Origin: Clostridiales bacterium
Lineage (GTDB): Bacteria; Bacillota; Clostridia; Christensenellales; Pumilibacteraceae
DNA length: 62,573 nucleotides
NCBI GenBank assembly: GCA_022511445.1
Contig: JAFLVE010000108.1
Coordinates: 1-62,573 of the forward strand
Reading direction: 5' to 3'
Both the position numbers and the translations under genes were made by a program. The notes under the pieces were generated by a model, which saw only the letters and a program-made list of their open reading frames with translations, searched no databases and was not told where the DNA came from. Below are positions 1 to 5,848 of this stretch, one piece after another (within the stretch, counting starts at the first letter, position 1; each line of letters opens with the position of its first letter).

Positions 1-66
1 GTGATGGGAATCGAACCCACGTAGTCGGCTTGGAAGGCCGATACTCTACCATTGAGCTACACCCGC
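1..66 (-). tRNA. tRNA-Gly (TCC), 3' end cut by window edge
   Basis: Read on the minus strand this begins GCGGGTGTAG and has D-arm, anticodon loop CTTCCAA (anticodon TCC) and T-arm GTGGGTTCGATTCCCAT. The acceptor 3' strand and CCA lie outside the window. A promoter sits directly upstream on the same strand. Confidence 0.95.
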
Positions 67-100
67 ACGTCCGGGACAATCTAACCCCGATTGCCTAAGA

Positions 101-129
101 ATAATATCACAATCTTCGCTCTTTGTCAA
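101..129 (-). promoter_or_regulatory. Promoter of tRNA-Gly
   Basis: Minus-strand TTGACA (124-129), a 17-bp spacer and TATTAT (101-106), placed about 35 nt before the tRNA 5' end. Confidence 0.75.
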
Positions 130-221
130 GAATTTTTACCCGCTTTTACATAATATCCGTAAAAAGGTATTTTTGTGCGTATTTATTAATGCTCTTTCCG
201 ATTGTGTGATGAAAATAGAGA

Positions 222-358
222 TTCCTCGTTTTACTCGGAATGACAAAAGATAAGGAGTGTATGGCTGCGTCTGGATTTTTCCGCTACGTTCGCTGCGCTC
301 ACTCCGGTCGAAATGATGTGTAAACGGCTGAGATTATTCGCTTTGCTCGGAATGGTAT
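222..358. repeat. Three degenerate copies of a short interspersed motif
   Basis: Three imperfect units share the pattern TTCG(C/T)TTTGCTCGGAATG: at about 222-246, 279-317 (a diverged copy with CGTTCGCTGCGCTCACTCCGG) and 332-358. They lie in the non-coding stretch between tRNA-Gly and the Rhs remnant. No coding frame is convincing here. The copies resemble short dispersed repeats, but only a genome-wide count could show that. Confidence 0.4.
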
Positions 359-361
359 TCG

Positions 362-742
362 GTTGCTTTGTATGGCAAAAAGTCTAAACTGCGTAAGAGT
401 GTACATAATGGGCTTATTGTAGGCAAACTTGACATCAAGGGCAGAGAGGTTGTACAATACATATACTTTGCGTGGGGCAATGTTAAGACATTTGTACTCG
501 GCGAAGCTCAATAAACGATAGCTGAACTTAACCCTTTCCGTTACCGCTCGTACTACTTGAACATTGAAACAGATTTATCTTACCTACAAACGCGATACAA
601 CGATCCCGAAGTGGGGCGGTTTATCTCGCAAGACGATGTAAGCTACCTCGATCCCGAACATATTAACGGTCTTAACCTCTATGCCTATTGCGGGAACAAT
701 CCGGTGATGACTGTTGATTATAATGGAACAACACAGAACTAA
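362..742 (+). pseudogene. Rhs/YD-repeat core fragment, broken
   Basis: One reading frame from about 362 gives the C-terminal part of an Rhs-repeat core: a diverged DAWGN-type segment (FAWGNV), then NPFRYRSYY, LQTRY, DPEVGRFISQDD and the NLYAYCGNNPV signature that closes Rhs cores. An in-frame TAA at 512-514 interrupts it, there is no start codon or ribosome site, and the upstream core and downstream toxin tip are absent. An intact Rhs protein would be well over a thousand residues. It is best read as the decayed remnant of a polymorphic-toxin gene. The 61-codon open piece 557-742 is unlikely to be expressed. Confidence 0.8.
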
Positions 743-771
743 AGGACGGCAAGAATACCGACATAAAATGC

Positions 772-801
772 TTGACAATATTAAAATTCATGTGATAGAA
801 T
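772..801 (+). promoter_or_regulatory. Promoter of tRNA-Lys
   Basis: TTGACA (772-777), an 18-bp spacer and TAGAAT (796-801), 20 nt before the tRNA. Confidence 0.65.
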
Positions 802-820
802 AATATGGTTTTAAAAATAC

Positions 821-896
821 GGTCCATTAGCTCAGTTGGCAGAGCACTTGACTTTTAATCAAGTTGTCCCGCGTTCGAATCGCGGATGGATCACCA
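821..896 (+). tRNA. tRNA-Lys (TTT)
   Basis: A complete 76-nt cloverleaf: acceptor GGTCCAT pairs with ATGGATC, the anticodon loop reads CTTTTAA (anticodon TTT), the T-loop is GTTCGAATC, and CCA is encoded at 894-896. Confidence 0.97.
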
Positions 897-902
897 AAAA
901 CA

Positions 903-933
903 AACCCGAAACGTAATTTCGCTTCGGGTTTTT
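903..933 (+). terminator. Terminator after tRNA-Lys
   Basis: The stem AACCCGAA / TTCGGGTT is followed by a T-run. No gene is evident between here and 1163; that 230-nt stretch holds only a 12-bp palindrome CCCAATATTGGG at 1119-1130. Confidence 0.8.
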
Positions 934-1162
934 TGTTGATATATTTTCCATAATACGGAGACGGTCGAGAGAGGTAGTTTGTTTTTTGCTTTAAACTACT
1001 CGACGTTGGTCGAGAATTTTTCCCTCGGTCACTTGTACCTCGTGACATCCTCAATTGTAGAGAGGAGCTTTTGTGGTGATGAGAGGGGAAAGCGGTGCGG
1101 GGAATTCAATGTGTTGAGCCCAATATTGGGAAATTGTGAAAATTAACGACTTGCTCGAAATA

Positions 1163-1633
1163 TTACGGCTCGTGGACGATACATTGTTGGCTTACAAAAT
1201 TTTGTCCGTCGCCGGTGACCAAGGCGTAGGAACCTTCGCACAGCGCGCCGGGATTGATAAAATGAATTCCTTTCACTATGTAATCGTAATAGACGTGCGT
1301 ATGTCCGAAAAACACGAGCTGGCATTCCTTGAGTCTTGCCGCGTCCAAAAGAAGGCTTATGTTTTTACGTACACTTTGTCTGTGTCCGTGTGTAACGAAC
1401 GCGCGGCTTTGACCGAGAACGATGCTTGCGTTCTCGGCGATATTGGTGTTATAGTCACCGTTGCCTTTGACGCATACCATAGGCACTTTTATTTCGTCGC
1501 GGAACAGCATAAGCTCGCGCAGTCCGTCACCGCAAAAAATAAGGTAGTTAGCCTCGTTGATAAGCGGTATTATTCGCACCAGATTATCCGACCCGTAATG
1601 AATATCGGAAATAACGATTATTTTGTAATTCAT
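1163..1633 (-). CDS. YfcE/MJ0936-type metallophosphodiesterase
   Basis: A 156-residue calcineurin-like phosphoesterase of the small YfcE/YsnB class, expected to hydrolyse phosphodiesters with two metal ions in the cytoplasm. The metal ligands are all visible: DIH at 10-12, GD at 35-36, GNGD at 57-60, THGH at 81-84 and the terminal GHTH at 110-113. The length is normal for the family. An AGAGGA ribosome site stands 5 nt before the ATG. It is the second gene of a minus-strand operon and begins 17 nt after rdgB; the rdgB-yfcE pairing is common in Bacillota. Its physiological substrate is not known. Confidence 0.9.
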   Translation of the reverse strand: MNYKIIVISDIHYGSDNLVRIIPLINEANYLIFCGDGLRELMLFRDEIKVPMVCVKGNGDYNTNIAENASIVLGQSRAFVTHGHRQSVRKNISLLLDAARLKECQLVFFGHTHVYYDYIVKGIHFINPGALCEGSYALVTGDGQNFVSQQCIVHEP

Positions 1634-1650
1634 ACTGTCCTCTGAATATT

Positions 1651-2226
1651 TTATTCAAAAAAAGCGGCCAATTTTTCCTTTAGCGCTTTTAGCGCTCTAA
1701 AGCGGTGACTTACCGAATTTTTTTCTTCCGCCGTAGCTACGCCGAATGATTTGTGAAGGTCGTCGCTTATGAATAGGGGATCGTAACCGAATCCGCAGTC
1801 GCCGTCCTCGCTAAAGCCTATCTTGCCATATGTATGTCCCGTACCTTCGATTATGTTTTTTCCGTCGTAGTATACGATGCACGATGAGAAGTGCGCTTTG
1901 CGGTCCTTTACGCCTTGAAGCTCGGATAAAAGCTTTTTGTTGTTCTCTTTATCTCCGCCGCCGCTGTACCGCGCCGAATACACTCCGGGCGCGCCGCCGA
2001 GCGAATCGACACACAGCCCGCTGTCGTCGGCAATGGTGGGGAGGCTGCAGATTTCATACAGTGCCTTTGCCTTTATGAACGCGTTCTCGTAAAACGTCGA
2101 GCCGGTTTCCTCGACCGAAAAGTCGATACCCATATCGCGAGGGCAGACAATCTCGTAGCCGTCCAGCATTTCCGAAATCTCGCGTATTTTTCCGGCATTA
2201 TTGCTTGCAAGAACGATCCTTTTCAT
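1651..2226 (-). CDS. rdgB: XTP/dITP pyrophosphatase (HAM1/RdgB family)
   Basis: A house-cleaning nucleotide pyrophosphatase that removes ITP, dITP and XTP from the precursor pool. The 191-residue product carries the family signatures in order: SNN at 8-10 with Lys13, ETGSTFYENA at 40-49, DDSGL at 67-71, a GAPGVYSARY segment at 78-87, FGYDPLF at 146-152 and SHR at 173-175. I start it at the ATG at 2226 (MKRIVLASNN), the usual family start. An ATG at 2244 is in frame but overlaps the region just upstream of the likely -10 box TACAAT (2233-2238). The chosen ATG is only 6 nt past that box and has no ribosome site, so a leaderless mRNA is likely. It heads the operon with the phosphodiesterase. Confidence 0.92.
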   Translation of the reverse strand: MKRIVLASNNAGKIREISEMLDGYEIVCPRDMGIDFSVEETGSTFYENAFIKAKALYEICSLPTIADDSGLCVDSLGGAPGVYSARYSGGGDKENNKKLLSELQGVKDRKAHFSSCIVYYDGKNIIEGTGHTYGKIGFSEDGDCGFGYDPLFISDDLHKSFGVATAEEKNSVSHRFRALKALKEKLAAFFE

Positions 2227-2232
2227 AATAAT

Positions 2233-2261
2233 ATTGTACAACATAGCGTCGTAAAAAACAA
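2233..2261 (-). promoter_or_regulatory. Promoter of rdgB, leaderless spacing
   Basis: On the minus strand: a weak -35 TTGTTT, a 17-bp spacer and -10 TACAAT, then 6 nt (ATTATT) and the rdgB ATG. No Shine-Dalgarno sequence is present. Confidence 0.55.
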
Positions 2262-2367
2262 GCGGTATATCGACTTTTTTTCGACATATTTTGAAAAAAT
2301 AGCGGAACGCGAAAAATAACTACTATAATTACAGAGTAAATAAACAAACTCCTTGCCGATATTTTAC

Positions 2368-2396
2368 TTGCAAAGATAAGGTAAGTATGATATAAT
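2368..2396 (+). promoter_or_regulatory. Promoter of tRNA-Leu
   Basis: TTGCAA (2368-2373), a 17-bp spacer and TATAAT (2391-2396), 25 nt before the tRNA. Confidence 0.75.
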
Positions 2397-2420
2397 TTTA
2401 TTCGCTGAAATATAAGGCGT

Positions 2421-2503
2421 GCGGACATGGCGGAATTGGCAGACGCGTCGGACTTAGGATCCGATGGGCAACCGTGCAGGTTCAAGTCCTGTTGTCCGCA
2501 CCA
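2421..2503 (+). tRNA. tRNA-Leu (TAG)
   Basis: GCGGACA acceptor strand pairs with TGTCCGC; the anticodon loop contains CTTAGGA (anticodon TAG); there is a class II variable arm, T-arm GGTTCAAGTCC and an encoded CCA at 2501-2503. Confidence 0.95.
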
Positions 2504-2538
2504 AAACAAAAAGGAGCCTTGTGCTCCTTTTTGTTTTG
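2504..2538 (+). terminator. Terminator after tRNA-Leu
   Basis: Long stem AAACAAAAAGGAGC / GCTCCTTTTTGTTT around a CTTGT loop, ending in a T-rich tail. Confidence 0.9.
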
Positions 2539-2543
2539 TTAAA

Positions 2544-2748
2544 AAGACAGGACTTGAACCCGAGTGGGCGTGAGCGTTAAGAAAAATGTCCGGTGGACAT
2601 TTTTTAGCGAACACGTGAGCGGCTATGCCGCGAGGTGGGCGGATTGCCGCAGGCAATACGCATCGGTCCTGATGTCGCATACATCGCCATTTTTGCAAAT
2701 ACAAAAATATCACATAAACAGAAATATGCAAATGCACAAAATGTGCAT
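2544..2748. repeat. Hairpin cluster with inverted tRNA-Leu T-arm copy
   Basis: The 418-nt space between tRNA-Leu and the next gene is not coding but is densely structured. It opens with ACAGGACTTGAACC (about 2548-2561), the reverse complement of the tRNA-Leu T-arm. Then come perfect hairpins: AAAAATGTCC-GGT-GGACATTTTT (2582-2604), GCGGC-TAT-GCCGC (2619-2631), ATTGCC-GCA-GGCAAT (2643-2657), GATGT-CGCAT-ACATC (2671-2685) and ATGCACA-AAA-TGTGCAT (2732-2748). Open frames exist on both strands but contain no domain. The block looks like a small palindromic dispersed element placed next to a tRNA. Confidence 0.55.
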
Positions 2749-2921
2749 ATCAACTTGACGAATATAGGTGGAAATATTAAAGTGTGATTTGGAAAAGTGT
2801 GTTGAAATATAATAACGCCGACAAATAAATTCTCTACAAAAAATTAAAGTTCAAAACGAAAATATCTACTCTTTTCCAAACAATTAAAAACTGAACAAAA
2901 AGATATAAAAGGGGTCTGTCT

Positions 2922-3362
2922 ATGAAATACATAAAATTTATACTATTAGGTGTAAGTACTGTATGTTTGATTTTGGCAATCGTGTTATTAGTGCCACTGA
3001 CGTCCGATAAGATAGAGACAGTGGGAACCGGTTTTTCTAAGGGTAAATCGGGAATAAATGCGTCTATACACGTTATAACAAAAACAAAATACAAATTAAA
3101 GCAATGTGATGTGAAGGTGACGTATTACGATAAAAATAAAAATGAAGTGACAGTGAAGAATATTCATTTGGATAACGATCAGACGAGAAAAGAATGGTAT
3201 GACGAGTTAAGTGCATTTTTCACTGAGCCGGAGTTTATAACAGCCGAAGTTACCGACTATGAAGTGGATTACGGTCCCGATATTTTATTGGAAGTTCTGT
3301 GTTGGTTAGCGTTTGTCGGATTCTTGTTTTCGGCAGTCGTATTATTTAAAAAACGCATATAA
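2922..3362 (+). CDS. Hypothetical protein with two membrane segments
   Basis: A 146-residue protein that I do not recognise. An N-terminal membrane helix (about 4-27) is followed by a polar domain of about 85 residues rich in Lys and Thr, then a second helix (about 118-140) and the basic end FKKRI. The middle domain is therefore probably outside the cell, with both termini inside. A ribosome site AAAAGGGG lies about 8 nt before the ATG. The DNA is more AT-rich than the genes further on, like the intergenic DNA around it. A weak hairpin terminator overlaps its stop codon. Confidence 0.75.
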   Translation: MKYIKFILLGVSTVCLILAIVLLVPLTSDKIETVGTGFSKGKSGINASIHVITKTKYKLKQCDVKVTYYDKNKNEVTVKNIHLDNDQTRKEWYDELSAFFTEPEFITAEVTDYEVDYGPDILLEVLCWLAFVGFLFSAVVLFKKRI

Positions 3363-3378
3363 GCTGAATAGCGTTTTT
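3348..3378 (+). terminator. Weak terminator overlapping gene end
   Basis: AAAACGC (within the last codons) pairs with GCGTTTTT after a 13-nt loop. Confidence 0.45.
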
Positions 3379-3497
3379 ATTTGCTATTGAAAAAAGAGAA
3401 GTTAAGCTTTGCTCTCATATTAATCAGAAATATATGTGAGTAACGGTTTTGTATTTTTATCTGAGAAAGGTAGTCATCCTTTTCGGATTGTAAACAC

Positions 3498-3530
3498 AAA
3501 AAGGCTTTTCGCGCAAACGATAGCCTTTTT
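3498..3530 (+). terminator. Isolated terminator-like hairpin
   Basis: AAAAAGGCT pairs with AGCCTTTTT around a 15-nt loop. It sits 120 nt past the preceding terminator with no open reading frame between, so it either ends read-through transcription or marks the 3' end of an unannotated small RNA. Nothing else stands out in 3379-3600. Confidence 0.5.
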
Positions 3531-3600
3531 AAGAAAACAGAGCTTGAAAACGATATATATAATGGTATAGAAGGGCAGAGCAATTAATTCTTAAAATATA

Positions 3601-3629
3601 TTGATTTATTGATTAGAATATGTTAGAAT
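3601..3629 (+). promoter_or_regulatory. Promoter of the 379-aa lipoprotein gene
   Basis: TTGATT (3601-3606), a 17-bp spacer ending in the extended -10 dinucleotide TG, and TAGAAT (3624-3629). The leader is about 50 nt and contains GGAGG. Confidence 0.65.
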
Positions 3630-3686
3630 AATATTAACCTACACTTCATGACTTGACTATATATTATCGATTTATGGAGGTAAATT

Positions 3687-4826
3687 ATGAAAAAGAAAAT
3701 TTTGGCGCTTGTTACGGCGGCGGCGGTTGCTGCGACTTGTGCTGTCGCTTTTGTCGCCTGTGACGGTAACGGCGACGAAAAGGCGCATACCGAAGCGCAA
3801 TGGAAGGCGGCGTTTAATTCGGCTATGTCGGACGGCGCGTACGATTTTAAGCAAAGCGTGCTGTTGCCGTCGGAGGACGATAACGGTTCGCCGTATTACC
3901 ATCTGTATTCCGAAACGAAGCTCGACACGACAAATCGCGTTTACGTCGAGCAGACCTACATGCCGGGAGTCATTGATACCGATTTTCTGCTTAAGAGGGG
4001 CGACCGTTACTACATGTCGTCATCACCTTATTGGGATCCGATGTCATCTTACTATGTAGGCGGTCAGCTTACGGCAGAACAGTTTGCGGAATATGAGCAA
4101 AGGGATTATATAGGCGAGTACGGCGGGGTAATAGAATATTTGCTTACAACCTACCGTGACAATTACAGTAAGTTTAGTGCCGCGGGCGCCGGGTCTGAAT
4201 CTACGACCGTTGCGGACATTGACGGAAATACATTAAGTGAGGTTAAGGTCGATTATACGATATACAGTTGGAAAAACGTTCCGTTCAATTACGAATACAG
4301 CGATGAAAGAAATTATTCGCTTATCGTAGATGACGTTAAAGTTAAAATCGATTCCCATGGTGCGCTGTACGAGGTTGTACTCGACGGAATGTCTCCGACC
4401 GGCGACGACGTGTCCGACGAGGATAAAGAAAGCAAGGCGCAGTTCGAGCTGAGATTCACAGTCGATATCAATAAAATGGTCAGTGATTTCGGCATAATTT
4501 TCCCCGACGTGTACGGTAATACGTTTGTGTTTACCGACGTTAGGGGTGTGCCTGACGAGGTGAAAGAAGCGTACCTCGACAAGCAAATCGTTTGCGCGGC
4601 GGACGGCTCGCTTTCCGGCGACGTCACAATCGACGATATGTCCATTTCCGACTTTAAGCTTACCGACAGCTGCGGCAAAATCACAATTGCGGGTGGCGAC
4701 TACACGCTTACCGGTACAGTCAGCGCAAGCGCGTACGACGGGAAGGTTACAATGACGCTCACTCTCGATATAGGCGAAGGCAACAGCATTGTCTTTGTTA
4801 TGGAAAGGGTGGAACACTACGAGTAA
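3687..4826 (+). CDS. Secreted lipoprotein, function unknown
   Basis: A 379-residue protein with a Gram-positive lipoprotein signal: basic MKKK, a hydrophobic stretch and a lipobox ending in Cys25 (AFVAC), followed by acidic residues DGNGDE that favour release and anchoring outside the membrane. The rest is mostly beta-prone and acidic with alternating Thr/Val segments, which suggests a LolA/LppX-like or other all-beta fold, but I see no diagnostic motif. The ribosome site TGGAGG lies 9 nt before the ATG. It has its own promoter and terminator, so it is a single-gene unit. Confidence 0.8.
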   Translation: MKKKILALVTAAAVAATCAVAFVACDGNGDEKAHTEAQWKAAFNSAMSDGAYDFKQSVLLPSEDDNGSPYYHLYSETKLDTTNRVYVEQTYMPGVIDTDFLLKRGDRYYMSSSPYWDPMSSYYVGGQLTAEQFAEYEQRDYIGEYGGVIEYLLTTYRDNYSKFSAAGAGSESTTVADIDGNTLSEVKVDYTIYSWKNVPFNYEYSDERNYSLIVDDVKVKIDSHGALYEVVLDGMSPTGDDVSDEDKESKAQFELRFTVDINKMVSDFGIIFPDVYGNTFVFTDVRGVPDEVKEAYLDKQIVCAADGSLSGDVTIDDMSISDFKLTDSCGKITIAGGDYTLTGTVSASAYDGKVTMTLTLDIGEGNSIVFVMERVEHYE

Positions 4827-4845
4827 ATAACTCATTATTTGAATA

Positions 4846-4878
4846 AATCAAAAAAGAGCCTTGTGCTCTTTTTTGATT
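4846..4878 (+). terminator. Terminator after the lipoprotein gene
   Basis: Stem AATCAAAAAAGAGC / GCTCTTTTTTGATT around a CTTGT loop, almost the same design as the tRNA-Leu terminator. The 263 nt that follow, up to 5141, contain no clear gene; a minus-strand frame at 4932-5070 could be a remnant. Confidence 0.88.
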
Positions 4879-5141
4879 CTGTTTTGTAAACATTAAATGG
4901 GTTTAATATATCGCTATTGTTTACGATAGGTTTACTCTTCGCTCTGCGCTAACGTTTTGTTTGCGGTTTTGTATATCCAAATCATTTTCGCGTGGTATTG
5001 TTCGTCCGTCATTATTGCGTTAAGAACGTTTCCGGCTTCGGGTGGGCGGCGAAGTAGTGTTGTTTTTATACATGTTACTATGAATTGGAAATGGCGGAAT
5101 AATTTTTTTGCGAAACATAAAAATAAAAGGTGAGGTGTACT

Positions 5142-5585
5142 ATGGCAAAAGGCGGTGGATGCCTTCCACAAATATTCGGGTTCCTTAGGTTTTGGACGAG
5201 TATATCCAATCAGTACGAGAGAATTAAGTCCGACCCCGTTAGGCGCGAAAAAAGCGTTTCGATGGGCGTTAGGTCTATTATTCAAACCTTGCTTTGCGCG
5301 GTAATAGCGGCGGCAAGCTTTTACGGTGGAATTTATATCGCTACGCATTTTATCGGTGCCGTGTATGAGGTTATAACCCTTGTGTTTTGGATTGCGGGTG
5401 TAGCCGCTATGTTTCTTGTGTCCGCCATGAGCGTGTTTATGGGGATAATAGGCGGACTTATGTATTTGATTTATCAGTTTAGGCTTAATAAACGCGCCAT
5501 ACGGTGGATTGCGCTTGTCGTTTGGATAATAGCGGTGATTGCGGCGGTCGCCGCCGTAATCGTTTTACTGAACATTATCGGATAG
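5142..5585 (+). CDS. Hypothetical membrane protein
   Basis: A 147-residue protein with a glycine-rich N-terminus (MAKGGG), a polar stretch of about 40 residues and three or four membrane helices (about 45-70, 75-115 and 125-147). I start it at the ATG at 5142 because AAAGGTGAGG lies about 7 nt upstream; an in-frame GTG at 5130 overlaps that site. No family is recognised. It is followed by a good terminator, so it appears to be transcribed alone. Confidence 0.75.
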   Translation: MAKGGGCLPQIFGFLRFWTSISNQYERIKSDPVRREKSVSMGVRSIIQTLLCAVIAAASFYGGIYIATHFIGAVYEVITLVFWIAGVAAMFLVSAMSVFMGIIGGLMYLIYQFRLNKRAIRWIALVVWIIAVIAAVAAVIVLLNIIG

Positions 5586-5602
5586 AATTGACGCGGTATC
5601 GT

Positions 5603-5630
5603 AAAAGGGGAGTCTGATGACTCCTTTTTT
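5603..5630 (+). terminator. Terminator
   Basis: GGAGTC-TGAT-GACTCC followed by TTTTTT. Confidence 0.85.
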
Positions 5631-5698
5631 GTTAGGGGATATAGCATAAATTGTAAATTTAACTGCATAATCAGTTATAATTGTTTTTTAATACCTTA

Positions 5699-5727
5699 TT
5701 GACAACATTAATCTTTTGTGGTATAAT
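5699..5727 (+). promoter_or_regulatory. Consensus promoter of the GH3-GT2 operon
   Basis: Perfect TTGACA (5699-5704), 17-bp spacer and perfect TATAAT (5722-5727). The leader is about 115 nt. Confidence 0.85.
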
Positions 5728-5809
5728 CGCATCATAAAGAGTGCGTCTATTGGCGATTCTTGCATTTTTGTTGTGCGGTTTTTTGCATAACAATGGACTG
5801 AATTCTTTC

Positions 5810-5821
5810 TTAGGCGCCTAA
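5810..5821. promoter_or_regulatory. Perfect 12-bp palindrome in GH3 leader
   Basis: TTAGGCGCCTAA in the leader, 27 nt before the GH3 start codon and 90 nt past a consensus promoter. It could be an operator for sugar-dependent control. Such a short palindrome can also arise by chance. Confidence 0.35.
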
Positions 5822-5848
5822 AAATATTTTTATGGGGAATGATTGAAA

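Noticed and set aside
827-1054. A 75-codon minus-strand frame over tRNA-Lys
   Set aside because: Its C-terminal half is antisense tRNA; such frames are frequent annotation artefacts.
1119-1130. Palindrome CCCAATATTGGG as terminator of the rdgB operon
   Set aside because: It has no loop and no T-run on either strand; a 12-bp dyad at this site may be chance.
2198-2737. A 179-codon minus-strand frame running through tRNA-Leu
   Set aside because: It spans the tRNA, its terminator and promoter. Parts of it simply translate the antisense tRNA and hairpin cluster.
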